Source: Klebsiella oxytoca (GTDB lineage: Bacteria > Pseudomonadota > Gammaproteobacteria > Enterobacterales > Enterobacteriaceae). From it: DNA of 64,000 nucleotides. The stretch covers positions 5,084,001 to 5,148,000 of the forward strand of contig NZ_CP046115.1 of assembly GCF_009707385.1 (NCBI RefSeq). Direction: 5' to 3'. A program made the translations under genes and the position numbers. The notes below the pieces were generated by a model that searched no databases, was not told the origin of the DNA, and saw only the letters and a list, made by a program, of their open reading frames with translations. Numbering within the stretch: the stretch's first letter is position 1; every line of letters starts with the position of its first letter. This document shows, one piece after another, positions 42,309-51,370 of this stretch.

Positions 42309-42347
42309 CACCGCCGCTCTTCTGCACTACCAGAGAGAGCGGCGGTG
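42309..42347. terminator. Strong hairpin between the GNAT gene and yhjB
   Basis: A perfect 12-bp GC-rich stem (42309-42320 with 42336-42347) and a 15-base loop between converging genes. There is no T tract, but the symmetry would fit a bidirectional stop. Confidence 0.65.
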
Positions 42348-42375
42348 CGTGCGCAAAATTTAAAGCCCGAACGGC

Positions 42376-42984
42376 CTACGTTACGCTGAGGTCATTAAAC
42401 AACCTCGCCGCCTGTGTGCGATTTTTCACATCCAGACGACGGTACAGCGACTCAAGATGAGTCTTCACCGTCCCCGCGCTAATATTTAACGTACGGCTAA
42501 TCTCTTTATTTGAGTCTCCCGCTGCCAGCAGCTGCAATATCTCACGCTGGCGCTGGCTCAAATAAACCCATTTATTATCCCGCAGTTTCATCGTCATCAG
42601 CCAATCCCCCGGCAAACAGAGCGAGCCAGTCAGGAGACTGTTGATTGCCTGCGCGAAAGTTTGCAAACTTTCTTCGCGTTGAATAACGGCCCGCACGTTG
42701 TAAGACAGCGCACGCTGTAGCCAGCTCTTATTATCGTCAGAGACAACCAGCAGAACCTGAGATTGCGGGAAGCGCAGCTGTTTCTCCTGCAATAACCAAC
42801 AGCAAAACTCACTCGGCATATCACCATCCAGAAGGATCGGCGCCTGCGGATACGCCGAGAGCTTCAGCCAGAGCTGTTCAGCCTGACAGGTGCCAAAAAT
42901 ATTAACTTCAGGAATGTATTGCTGCAGGCCAACTTTCATTCCGTGAATAAATACTGGCTGCCTGTCAAACATCATGATTTGCAT
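42376..42984 (-). CDS. yhjB: YhjB, LuxR/FixJ-type regulator
   Basis: 202-residue transcription regulator similar to E. coli YhjB over its whole length. The receiver-like N-terminal domain is degenerate (LLDGDMPSEF in place of a typical phospho-acceptor strand) and the C-terminal LuxR helix-turn-helix is clear (LSQRQREILQLLAAGDSNKEI, then AGTVKTHLESLYRRL). Regulon unknown. Confidence 0.9.
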   Translation of the reverse strand: MQIMMFDRQPVFIHGMKVGLQQYIPEVNIFGTCQAEQLWLKLSAYPQAPILLDGDMPSEFCCWLLQEKQLRFPQSQVLLVVSDDNKSWLQRALSYNVRAVIQREESLQTFAQAINSLLTGSLCLPGDWLMTMKLRDNKWVYLSQRQREILQLLAAGDSNKEISRTLNISAGTVKTHLESLYRRLDVKNRTQAARLFNDLSVT

Positions 42985-43279
42985 GGATTTCTCTCCATCA
43001 AAAAAATGGCCAATAGAACGAGGGCGGAGGAAAATATCAGCCAGAAAAAAGAACTCGCTGTTTGGTCAGCGCATTTTACCGATAGAGAGGATTAACTAAA
43101 TATCAAAACAATGAATAGTTACATGGCCTGTTGGCGCCATTACTCATTCACAATATTTATTACATTTAACTTAAGGAAATCCTTAGTAAAACGGGTAATG
43201 GTAAATGGAGAAAGTCCGTTGCGGAGAGGTTAACGCGTTAAATGCGTTAGCCTCTTCGTCATCTCTGGACGAACGTGGA
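42985..43279. other. yhjB-SDR intergenic region with a hairpin
   Basis: 295 bp without genes. A 12-bp near-perfect hairpin (43225-43236 with 43244-43255, one G-T) lies after the SDR stop on the minus strand and is a possible terminator. The part next to yhjB is AT-rich and presumably holds its promoter. Confidence 0.5.
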
Positions 43280-44038
43280 TTACAAGAACATCCCGCCTGA
43301 AACTTCTACCCGCTGAGCGTTCATCCAGCGCAGATCATCGCTGAGCAGCGCGGCGATGGCATCGCCAATATCATCCGGAAGACCGACTCTTCCCAGCACC
43401 GTTTGCGCGGCAATATGCTGATTAACCTGCGCGTTGTCCCGCACCACGCCGCCGCCAAAATCCGTTTCAATCGCGCCCGGAGCGATGATATTGACCGAAA
43501 TCCCGCGCGCGCCCAGCTCCTTCGCCTGATAGCGCGTCAGCACCTCCATAGCGCCTTTCATTGAAGCGTAGGCCGCATAGCCCGGCAGGGCAAAACGCGC
43601 CAGACCGCTGGAAACATTAAGGATCCGCCCCCCATCCTGTAATAACGGCAGCAGGCGTTGGGTCAGGAAAAACGGCCCCTTAAACTGGATATTCAGCAGT
43701 TCGTCAAACTGTGCTTCGCTGGTTTCAGCAAAGGGAACATTCAGCCCGATTCCGGCATTGTTCAATAAGTAGTCGAAGGTATTGCGCTTCCAGCGCTGTT
43801 GAAGTAGTACCGCAACAGTCTGCGCAAAATGTTCAAAGCTGCCCACATCGCCGACGTTTAAAGGTAATGCTGCAGCTTTTACGCCTGTTCGTTCAATTTC
43901 GGCCACAACTTCCAGCGCTGCCTGCTGGTTGCTGTGCCAGGTCAGAATAATATCGGTTCCCTTCGCCGCCAGCTTCAATGCGGCATTTTTTCCCAGCCCA
44001 CGGCTACCACCGGTGACTAAAGCGATACGTTGTGTCAT
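43280..44038 (-). CDS. Short-chain dehydrogenase/reductase (FabG-like)
   Basis: NAD(P)-dependent SDR of 252 residues. TGGSRGLG cofactor motif at residues 9-16, NNAG at 93-96, catalytic Ser143/144, Tyr157 and Lys161 (YASMK). Arg13 in the glycine motif favours NADPH. It is divergent from the LysR gene yhjC (119 bp), the classic layout for a regulator and its target, and it is absent here from E. coli. Substrate unknown. Confidence 0.87.
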   Translation of the reverse strand: MTQRIALVTGGSRGLGKNAALKLAAKGTDIILTWHSNQQAALEVVAEIERTGVKAAALPLNVGDVGSFEHFAQTVAVLLQQRWKRNTFDYLLNNAGIGLNVPFAETSEAQFDELLNIQFKGPFFLTQRLLPLLQDGGRILNVSSGLARFALPGYAAYASMKGAMEVLTRYQAKELGARGISVNIIAPGAIETDFGGGVVRDNAQVNQHIAAQTVLGRVGLPDDIGDAIAALLSDDLRWMNAQRVEVSGGMFL

Positions 44039-44157
44039 CAGAAAACCCCTTCATGATTACGTTTGCATGGTTTACGAGCTTATTAGCTGCTATAAAAACA
44101 ATAAATATGGCTAATTACGTTTTACTGTTTCCTTCAGAACAACAATAGGCCTTCGCG

Positions 44158-45057
44158 ATGGATAAAATTCACGCAATGCAGCTGTTTATTAGGGTAGCGG
44201 AACTGGAAAGTTTTTCCCGTGCCGCAGACACCCTCGGCCTGCCGAAAGGGAGCGTATCGCGTCAGGTTCAGGCGCTGGAGAGCCATCTTGGCGCTCGCCT
44301 GCTGCACCGAACAACCCGCCGGGTGCAGCTGACTCAGGACGGTATGGTCTACTACGAACGCGCCAGAGACCTGCTCAGCAACCTTGAGGAACTGGACGGT
44401 ATGTTTCAGCTTGATCCCTCCAGCATTAGCGGGCGTTTACGGGTCGACATGCCTGTCGGAGTAGCGAAAAAGCTGGTCATTCCGCAGCTGCCGGCATTTC
44501 TCCAGCAGTATCCCGGCATTGAGCTGGAGCTCAGCAGCAGCGACAGATTGGTCGATGTGGTCCGCGAGGGCTTTGACTGCGTGGTCCGCGTCGGCGCCCT
44601 GAAAGATTCCGGGCTGATCGCGCGGCCGCTGGGTAAGCTGACGCAAATTAACTGCGCCAGCCCGCACTACCTGACGCGTTTCGGCTACCCGCAGTCGCTG
44701 GACGATCTGGCCGATCATGCCCTGATCCACTATGCAAGCAACCTCGGCGTACGTCCGCTGGGTTTTGAAGTGGTCAGCGATGGCGCGGTTCGTTGGATCA
44801 AAACCGGCGGCGTGCTTACGGTTAATAGCACCGAAACCTATCAGGCGTCGTGTCTGGCAGGGCTGGGGATTATTCAGGTACCGCGGGTGGGCGTACGTGA
44901 AAGGCTGCGCACCGGCGAGCTGATAGAAATTCTGCCCCACTACCGCGCCGAACCGCTGCCGGTTTCCTTAATCTATCCGCATCGACGCAATCTCTCGCGC
45001 CGGATACATCTGTTTATGGAGTGGCTGGGCGGGCTAATGAAAAACTACGTTGATTAG
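44158..45057 (+). CDS. yhjC: YhjC, LysR-type regulator
   Basis: LysR transcription factor of 299 residues close to E. coli YhjC. The helix-turn-helix is at residues 18-37 (SFSRAADTLGLPKGSVSRQV), followed by a type-2 periplasmic-binding-like sensor domain. It is divergent from the SDR gene, which it may control. The 'NCASPHYLTRFGYPQS' region typical of the DsdC/AaeR-like subgroup is kept. Confidence 0.92.
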   Translation: MDKIHAMQLFIRVAELESFSRAADTLGLPKGSVSRQVQALESHLGARLLHRTTRRVQLTQDGMVYYERARDLLSNLEELDGMFQLDPSSISGRLRVDMPVGVAKKLVIPQLPAFLQQYPGIELELSSSDRLVDVVREGFDCVVRVGALKDSGLIARPLGKLTQINCASPHYLTRFGYPQSLDDLADHALIHYASNLGVRPLGFEVVSDGAVRWIKTGGVLTVNSTETYQASCLAGLGIIQVPRVGVRERLRTGELIEILPHYRAEPLPVSLIYPHRRNLSRRIHLFMEWLGGLMKNYVD

Positions 45058-45145
45058 TCCGAATGATGAAAATTCTGTATTTGAAATAGTGCCAATATTT
45101 TCTGTCGGACGGCCGCCAATGCCTTAGCAAAAATAAAAAACCAAT

Positions 45146-45165
45146 AATATCAAATAATTGATATT
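45146..45165. promoter_or_regulatory. Perfect palindrome upstream of yhjD
   Basis: AATATCAA-ATAA-TTGATATT, an exact 8-bp inverted repeat with a 4-bp spacer, 181 bp upstream of the yhjD start and 89 bp after the yhjC stop. Candidate operator; protein unknown. Confidence 0.35.
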
Positions 45166-45326
45166 TATCTTCACGTCCATACAAGCGAAGCGCCGCCGGA
45201 AAATTGCCGAAGGTGACGATTCAACCACCATCTGATTCATCCCCCTGGAGCCCCGAAAATGCCTCATCAGGGATTTTACGTATATAATTTTGATGAATAT
45301 CGCTGTAAAAAAGGAAGAAATAATTT

Positions 45327-46358
45327 ATGACGCCGGAAAACGACGTTCAACGCCCAGCCGAGGATCCGGTCCAGCAGCCGGATAAAAACAAAAGCACCAT
45401 GGCTGCGATAAATGATTCTGCCGTGGCGAAAAAAGCCAATCAGGCGCTGAAAAGCGTCACCGGAACGGCGGAAAAAGTCCAGCGTAACCCCATTATTGCG
45501 CACCTCATTCGTGCCGCAGAGCGCTTCAACGACAGGCTCGGTAATCAGTTTGGCGCAGCCATCACCTACTTCTCGTTTTTATCCATGATCCCAATTCTGA
45601 TGGTCTCTTTCGCGGCCGCCGGTTTTGTTCTGGCTTCGCATCCCACGCTGCTACAGGACATCTTCGATAAAATCCTGCTCAACGTTAGCGATCCGACGCT
45701 GGCGGCTACGCTGAAAAATACCATTAACACGGCCGTACAGCAGCGCACTACCGTTGGTATCGTTGGTCTGCTGGTGGCGCTCTATTCCGGAATTAACTGG
45801 ATGGGCAACCTGCGCGAAGCTATACGCGCCCAGTCGCGCGACGTCTGGGAACGCACGCCGCAGGATCAGGAGAAAATTTGGGTGAAGTATTTCCGCGACT
45901 TTATCTCCCTGATTGGGCTGCTGGTTGCGCTGGTGATCACCTTGTCGATTACATCAATCGCCGGTTCGGCCCAGCAGATGATCATTTCGGCGCTCTACCT
46001 CGATGCTATTGAGTGGCTGAAACCGGCGTGGCGGATGATTGGCCTGGCCATTTCCATCTTCGCCAACTACCTGCTGTTTTTCTGGATTTTCTGGCGCCTG
46101 CCGCGCCACCGCCCGCGCCGTAAGGCGCTGATTCGCGGTACCCTGATTGCAGCCGTTGGCTTTGAAATAATTAAGATCATCATGACCTGGACGCTTCCGG
46201 CGCTGGTGAAGTCTCCGTCCGGAGCGGCGTTCGGATCGGTGCTGGGCATAATGGCCTTCTTCTATTTCTTCGCCCGCCTCACGCTTTTCTGCGCCGCGTG
46301 GATTGCCACCGCCGAATACAAAGACGATCGCCGGATGCCGGGTAAAGCCCACAACTAA
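45327..46358 (+). CDS. yhjD: YhjD, inner-membrane protein of the YihY/BrkB family
   Basis: Six-span membrane protein, 343 residues (E. coli 337). In E. coli, mutations in yhjD suppress loss of Kdo-lipid A modification by allowing lipid IVA export, so a lipid transport role is suspected. The N-terminus is hydrophilic (first about 60 residues); the family segment FGAAITYFSFLSMIPILMVSFA begins about residue 75. Confidence 0.93.
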   Translation: MTPENDVQRPAEDPVQQPDKNKSTMAAINDSAVAKKANQALKSVTGTAEKVQRNPIIAHLIRAAERFNDRLGNQFGAAITYFSFLSMIPILMVSFAAAGFVLASHPTLLQDIFDKILLNVSDPTLAATLKNTINTAVQQRTTVGIVGLLVALYSGINWMGNLREAIRAQSRDVWERTPQDQEKIWVKYFRDFISLIGLLVALVITLSITSIAGSAQQMIISALYLDAIEWLKPAWRMIGLAISIFANYLLFFWIFWRLPRHRPRRKALIRGTLIAAVGFEIIKIIMTWTLPALVKSPSGAAFGSVLGIMAFFYFFARLTLFCAAWIATAEYKDDRRMPGKAHN

Positions 46359-46365
46359 ACCATCA

Positions 46366-46399
46366 TTGGGCTGAATAAAAGACGCAATATTCAGCCCAA
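46366..46399 (+). terminator. Hairpin after yhjD
   Basis: A perfect 12-bp stem (46366-46377 with 46388-46399) and 10-base loop, seven bases after the yhjD stop. No T tract, so termination may be Rho-assisted. Confidence 0.7.
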
Positions 46400-46628
46400 C
46401 CGGGCATTTCAGCATATAAATCCAACATGTAACTTTTATTTAACCTAAATCTGGTTTTATCTTCCATTATTTTAATTATGTGAAGCATTTCATAGAAGTT
46501 ATTCTTCCGGCACAGAAATTATTCACTTTTTGCCTGTTTTTTAGCCTTTACCTCCCCTTGTTACAGATTGAAATGTCCCCAAGGCTGTGGCTATATGGCC
46601 TTTCGTTCGCAAAAAATAAGAAAGATCT
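46400..46628 (+). promoter_or_regulatory. Region upstream of yhjE
   Basis: 229 AT-rich bp with a presumed promoter; an AAGAAAGA-type weak RBS precedes the yhjE ATG. Nothing else specific seen. Confidence 0.35.
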
Positions 46629-47951
46629 ATGCAAGCCACAGCCACCACACTCGACAACGCGCAGGAAACCGTACCGGTTAACTCACGCAATAAAGTCGTC
46701 GTCGCCTCACTCATTGGTACCGCCATTGAGTTCTTCGACTTCTATATCTATGCCACCGCGGCGGTTATCGTATTTCCGCACATTTTCTTCCCCCAGGGCG
46801 ATCCTGCTGCCGCGACGCTACAATCGCTGGCGACCTTCGCTATCGCCTTTATTGCCCGCCCTATCGGCTCCGCAGTATTCGGCCACTTCGGTGACCGCGT
46901 AGGTCGTAAAGCGACCCTGGTAGCATCGCTGCTGACTATGGGCATCTCCACCGTGGTTATCGGCCTGCTGCCTGGCTATGAGACTATCGGGATTATGGCT
47001 CCGGTGCTGCTGGCGCTGGCGCGCTTCGGCCAGGGGCTCGGCCTTGGCGGTGAGTGGGGAGGTGCAGCGCTGCTGGCGACGGAAAACGCCCCGCCGCGCA
47101 AACGCGCGCTGTATGGCTCTTTTCCACAGCTGGGCGCACCCATTGGCTTTTTCTTCGCCAACGGCACCTTCCTGCTGCTTTCCTGGCTGCTGACCGACCA
47201 GCAGTTTATGGAATGGGGCTGGCGCCTGCCGTTTATCTTCTCCGCCGTGCTGGTCATTATTGGCCTGTACGTTCGCGTTTCACTGCATGAATCGCCGGTG
47301 TTCGCTAAGGTTGCCGCCGCGAAGAAGCAGGTGAAAATCCCGTTAGGTACGCTGCTGACCAAACACGTTCGCGTTACCGTGCTCGGCACCTTTATCATGC
47401 TGGCGACCTACACGCTGTTTTACATCATGACCGTCTACTCCATGACCTTCAGCACCGCCGCCGCGCCGGTTGGCCTCGGCATGCCGCGCAACGAAGTGCT
47501 GTGGATGCTAATGATGGCGGTCATTGGTTTTGGCGTGATGGTGCCGGTTGCTGGTCTGCTGGCGGATGCCTTCGGTCGTCGTAAGAGCATGGTCGTTATC
47601 ACGACCCTGATTATCCTCTTTGCGCTGTTTGCCTTTAAACCTCTGCTCGGTTCCGGTAATCCGCTGCTGGTCTTTGCCTTCCTGCTGATTGGCCTGAGCC
47701 TGATGGGGCTGACCTTTGGCCCAATGGGCGCGCTGCTGCCGGAGCTGTTCCCGACCGAAGTTCGCTACACCGGCGCATCGTTCTCCTACAACGTCTCGTC
47801 GATCCTCGGCGCTTCCGTGGCGCCGTATATCGCCGCCTGGCTGCAGGGTAACTACGGCTTGCCTGCGGTTGGTCTCTACCTCGCCGCCATGGCAGGGCTG
47901 ACGATGATTGCGCTGCTGCTTACTCACGAAACGCGCCATCAGTCGCTGTAA
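46629..47951 (+). CDS. yhjE: YhjE, MFS metabolite:proton symporter
   Basis: Inner-membrane transporter of the MHS (metabolite:H+ symporter) branch of the MFS, 440 residues as in E. coli. The loop 2-3 motif GHFGDRVGRK (about residue 78) and the LGLGGEWGGAALL segment are typical of ProP/KgtP/ShiA relatives. Substrate not established. Converges with yhjG across a shared terminator. Confidence 0.93.
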   Translation: MQATATTLDNAQETVPVNSRNKVVVASLIGTAIEFFDFYIYATAAVIVFPHIFFPQGDPAAATLQSLATFAIAFIARPIGSAVFGHFGDRVGRKATLVASLLTMGISTVVIGLLPGYETIGIMAPVLLALARFGQGLGLGGEWGGAALLATENAPPRKRALYGSFPQLGAPIGFFFANGTFLLLSWLLTDQQFMEWGWRLPFIFSAVLVIIGLYVRVSLHESPVFAKVAAAKKQVKIPLGTLLTKHVRVTVLGTFIMLATYTLFYIMTVYSMTFSTAAAPVGLGMPRNEVLWMLMMAVIGFGVMVPVAGLLADAFGRRKSMVVITTLIILFALFAFKPLLGSGNPLLVFAFLLIGLSLMGLTFGPMGALLPELFPTEVRYTGASFSYNVSSILGASVAPYIAAWLQGNYGLPAVGLYLAAMAGLTMIALLLTHETRHQSL

Positions 47952-47961
47952 TACTCCGCAA

Positions 47962-47989
47962 TCTCCCCTGGCCATCCGGCCAGGGGAGA
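47962..47989. terminator. Bidirectional terminator between yhjE and yhjG
   Basis: A perfect 12-bp GC stem (47962-47973 with 47978-47989), loop ATCC, between converging stops. Confidence 0.8.
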
Positions 47990-48000
47990 CCTCTTCCCGA

Positions 48001-50052
48001 CTATTTTTTCATCTGCGACAATATTGCCCGGCACTGATTCGCCTCGCCTTCGGCAGGTGATATCAGCGCCAGCAGCGCTGCGGCCGGCGTCACCAGCGTC
48101 GCCAGCGCTGCCGCCACCGCGCCGCGCGCAATAAGCGGTCCCGCCTTCACGCCAGCGTTCGGCGACTTAAAGCTGCCGCGCACGTACAGCGGCGAACGCA
48201 GAGTGATAATGCGAAAACCCTTACTTTCCGGATCGATTGTCAAATCCAGCTGCTCCGACGCGAAGCTGGCGGTGCCGGTAACGTTGATCAGCGCATTTTC
48301 CGTATCAAAAGCAAACACCTGCGGCCTGGCGACGCCGTTAACCACGTCGATATTTGCCGCCGCGCAGTTCACCCGCACCTCGTCATCGCCAAATATCTGC
48401 CCGATGATATAGTTCCCGACGTTCAGACCAAGGATTTCCATCAGGTTACGGCTGATAAGGCCGTCGTTCATCAGCAGCTTCAGATTGCCGTTGCTGTTGC
48501 CCAGCAGAGCGGCGACGGAGTTACCGGTACCGCGAAGCTGCACATCGCCGTTCATCTCACCGAGCGTTTTCTGCATCATCTCTACGTCTGGCATCAGCGC
48601 TTTCAGCTTCAGACGGCGCGCCTGCAGGTTTGCCGTCCCCTGCAGCGGTTTTTTATCCCCCTCAAGATGAATGCTGCCGGCAATGGTGCCGTTGGCCAGC
48701 CCCAGACGCAGCGGCTGCAGACGCAGGTCGCCTCGCTCAAGTATCACGTGGGTGGAGAGGTCGCTGATGGGCAGCGTGCCGCCGTGTTCAATGCGCCGCC
48801 CTTTAAAACGTACATCGGCATCCATCACCTGCCACTTGTCGGTTTCAAAGCGGTCATAAGGCAGTACTTTTCCCGCGGGCTGCGGGGAGGACTCCCCTTT
48901 GCGTCGTTCGGTCTGGCTTCCTTTTCCGCCTGAGTCGACGCCGATTAACGGCCCTAAATCCGCCAGTCTTAGCTGTCTGGACTCCATATCGCCTTCGAGC
49001 TTAGGCCGGGGTTTACCGGTGGTGTAGGTCAGCGAGCCGTGGATATCGCTCTCACCGATGCGGCCATTAAAATCCTGATAGCTGAAGCGTGATCCGGCCT
49101 TATCCTTGAACGTGGCCCGCAGATGGCCGTCGGTCGAAAATGCCGGGGTATCCGGCAACAGCACGCCGGTCAGATCGTACAGATCGCCCAGCGAGTCTCC
49201 GGAAAACTTGAGGCGTAGATCGACGCCGCCAAGGTTAAGCGGGTCGTTAACCGTACCGGTAAAAGCAACCCGGGTATTGCCGGAACGAAAATCTCCCTGC
49301 AGCGGGAACGGCGTACCTTCGCTGCGCAGCGCCAGCATGCCGCCGATTTTTCCGCTCCCGGAGAGCGACTGGCCGTTGTAGCTCCCTTTCGCCTGCAGGC
49401 CAAAAACATAATCCCCCACTTTCTGCGCCTGCCCCTTGCCCTTCACGCCGGTCACTTCGCTAAACGCCAGCGGCTTACCGAGCGGATCGACCAAAATTGT
49501 CACATCAGCGCGCGTCACTTTGTCATCGATAGCAATCTTGCCGCGATCAAACAGAATATTGTCGAGACGGAAAGACCAGCTGGAAGGCTGCGCAGTTTTC
49601 TCCTCTGGGTTGCTCGAAGCGAGGTCGAAAGTCCAGTTGTTGGTCTTCTCCGACAAACGAATCAATCGCGCGTCAGGCTGTTCAAGCTTTATCCACGGCA
49701 GGTAGACCGTTTTGCTGAGCAGCGCCAGCGGAGCGAGCGTCGCCTCGACGCGCGGCAGGTGGACCATGGTTACCTGCGGGATATCAGGAGGGTTGCCGAG
49801 GACAATATCTTCGGCGTGAACGTGCGGCCAGGGTATCCAGCTGCGCCAGCCGCTTTCGCCGGGCTGGCGTTCCCAGACGACGCCCAGATCGCCACGAATA
49901 GCAAACGGGCGGTTTAGCTCGGCCGAAACTTTTTGGTTAATCGTCGGCTTCAGGCGGTTCCAGTCAAAGGTCGCCAGCACGATAAAAAACACCACAATCA
50001 GTAACACTATCGTTCCAGCAACAATAGCTACGGTTTTACGGGTTCTGCTCAT
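48001..50052 (-). CDS. yhjG: YhjG, AsmA-family envelope protein
   Basis: Large AsmA-like protein, 683 residues (E. coli about 690). One N-terminal membrane span (residues 9-28, VAIVAGTIVLLIVVFFIVLA) anchors it, the rest is periplasmic beta-rich repeats, and AsmA signature segments such as LRGTGNSVAALLGNSNGNLKLLMNDGLI are present. AsmA relatives move phospholipids between membranes. In E. coli pdeH follows; here the next gene is kdgK. Confidence 0.92.
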   Translation of the reverse strand: MSRTRKTVAIVAGTIVLLIVVFFIVLATFDWNRLKPTINQKVSAELNRPFAIRGDLGVVWERQPGESGWRSWIPWPHVHAEDIVLGNPPDIPQVTMVHLPRVEATLAPLALLSKTVYLPWIKLEQPDARLIRLSEKTNNWTFDLASSNPEEKTAQPSSWSFRLDNILFDRGKIAIDDKVTRADVTILVDPLGKPLAFSEVTGVKGKGQAQKVGDYVFGLQAKGSYNGQSLSGSGKIGGMLALRSEGTPFPLQGDFRSGNTRVAFTGTVNDPLNLGGVDLRLKFSGDSLGDLYDLTGVLLPDTPAFSTDGHLRATFKDKAGSRFSYQDFNGRIGESDIHGSLTYTTGKPRPKLEGDMESRQLRLADLGPLIGVDSGGKGSQTERRKGESSPQPAGKVLPYDRFETDKWQVMDADVRFKGRRIEHGGTLPISDLSTHVILERGDLRLQPLRLGLANGTIAGSIHLEGDKKPLQGTANLQARRLKLKALMPDVEMMQKTLGEMNGDVQLRGTGNSVAALLGNSNGNLKLLMNDGLISRNLMEILGLNVGNYIIGQIFGDDEVRVNCAAANIDVVNGVARPQVFAFDTENALINVTGTASFASEQLDLTIDPESKGFRIITLRSPLYVRGSFKSPNAGVKAGPLIARGAVAAALATLVTPAAALLALISPAEGEANQCRAILSQMKK

Positions 50053-50161
50053 CCCTTCTGCACTCCTTTAGCATCTCGTCAGTCCTGAATATAGTTGAGA
50101 AACGCCGGGTGCTCCGCCGAATGAGGTTTTCGTCACATAATCCGCCTCAGGTCAAAAAAAT

Positions 50162-50180
50162 AATGGAACGTTGTTTTAAT
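50162..50180 (+). promoter_or_regulatory. KdgR-like operator of kdgK
   Basis: The 19-mer AATGGAACGTTGTTTTAAT fits the KdgR consensus (AATGAAACANNGTTTCATT) with four mismatches and lies 68 bp before the kdgK start codon. KdgR-type control of kdgK is known in enterobacteria. Confidence 0.6.
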
Positions 50181-50247
50181 ATCATTGACCATAAAAGCGG
50201 CCCGGCGCACACTAGGGTTAATATTGATTTCATTTCAGGTCACCACT

Positions 50248-51177
50248 ATGTCTAAGAAAATTGCCGTCATTGGCGAATGCATGATTGAGCTGTCAGAAAA
50301 AGACGCGGCGGTAAATCGCGGCTTCGGCGGCGATACCTTAAACACTTCCGTCTACATTGCCCGCCAGGCCGATACCAGCGCTCTTAGCGTGCACTACGTT
50401 ACCGCGTTAGGAACGGATACGTTCAGCCAGCAAATGCTCGAATCCTGGCAAGGCGAAAACGTTCAGACAGACCTGATTCAGCGCATGGCCGACCGTTTAC
50501 CGGGCCTGTACTACATCGAAACCGACGAGACCGGCGAGCGTACCTTCTACTACTGGCGTAATGAAGCCGCGGCGAAGTTCTGGCTGGAGAGCGAGCGGTC
50601 TGCGGCCATTTGCGAAGAGCTGGCGACCTTTGACTATCTTTATCTCAGCGGTATTAGCCTGGCGATCCTGAGCCCAACCAGCCGTGAGAAACTACTGACT
50701 CTGTTGAGGGAATGCCGGGCAAACGGCGGCAAGGTTATCTTTGATAACAACTATCGCCCGCGCCTGTGGAGCAGCAAAGAAGAGACGCAGCGGGTTTATC
50801 AGCAGATGCTGAGCTGCACCGATATCGCGTTCCTTACACTCGACGATGAAGATGCGCTGTGGGGCGAGAAGCCAGTTGAGGAAGTGATTGCCCGCACGCA
50901 CGCCGCGGGCGTTGAAGAAGTGGTGGTCAAGCGCGGCGCAGACTCCTGCCTGGTGGCGATTGCCGGACAGCCGCAGCTGGAAATCCCGGCCGTGAAGCTG
51001 CCAAAAGAAAAAGTCGTGGATACGACTGCAGCGGGCGATTCATTCAGCGCGGGCTACCTGGCCGTGCGCCTGACCGGCGGCGATGCCGAAGCTGCGGCAA
51101 AACGCGGCCACCTGACCGCCAGCACGGTAATCCAGTATCGCGGCGCAATTATTCCGCGCGAGGCGATGCCGCAGTAA
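50248..51177 (+). CDS. kdgK: KdgK, 2-dehydro-3-deoxygluconokinase
   Basis: Phosphorylates KDG to KDPG, feeding the Entner-Doudoroff aldolase during hexuronate/pectin use. PfkB-family kinase, 309 residues as in E. coli. I chose ATG 50248 (MSKKIAVIGECMIEL); the open frame upstream from 50185 has no counterpart. The catalytic DTTAAGDSFSAGYLA motif (anion hole and Asp base) is near residue 250. Confidence 0.96.
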   Translation: MSKKIAVIGECMIELSEKDAAVNRGFGGDTLNTSVYIARQADTSALSVHYVTALGTDTFSQQMLESWQGENVQTDLIQRMADRLPGLYYIETDETGERTFYYWRNEAAAKFWLESERSAAICEELATFDYLYLSGISLAILSPTSREKLLTLLRECRANGGKVIFDNNYRPRLWSSKEETQRVYQQMLSCTDIAFLTLDDEDALWGEKPVEEVIARTHAAGVEEVVVKRGADSCLVAIAGQPQLEIPAVKLPKEKVVDTTAAGDSFSAGYLAVRLTGGDAEAAAKRGHLTASTVIQYRGAIIPREAMPQ

Positions 51178-51194
51178 TTTCGATGGAGTTACGC

Positions 51195-51310
51195 CCGCCG
51201 GAGTGAATCCCGGCTTGCGCTGCGCTTAGCCGGGCTACGGGTTTACCGCCATCTGCGGGCCGGTAGACCGGAGAAGGCTCGCCAGCGCCGCCTCCGGGAA
51301 AATCACCGGG
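51195..51310. repeat. BIME element between kdgK and yhjJ
   Basis: One unit with REP halves of the same kind as the 34693-35364 array ('cccggcttgcgctgcgcttagccgggctac' type and 'gccagcgccgcctccggg' type) but a different linker. Confidence 0.85.
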
Positions 51311-51341
51311 CTAACCCCGAGCAATACTTAACCATAACCTC

Positions 51342-51368
51342 ACCGGATAGCCGCGCTATCCGGTTTTT
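51342..51368 (+). terminator. Terminator after kdgK
   Basis: A perfect 9-bp stem (51342-51350 with 51356-51364), loop CCGCG and a T tract to 51368. The T tract serves kdgK; yhjJ ends on the other strand at 51371. Confidence 0.88.
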
Positions 51369-51370
51369 GT

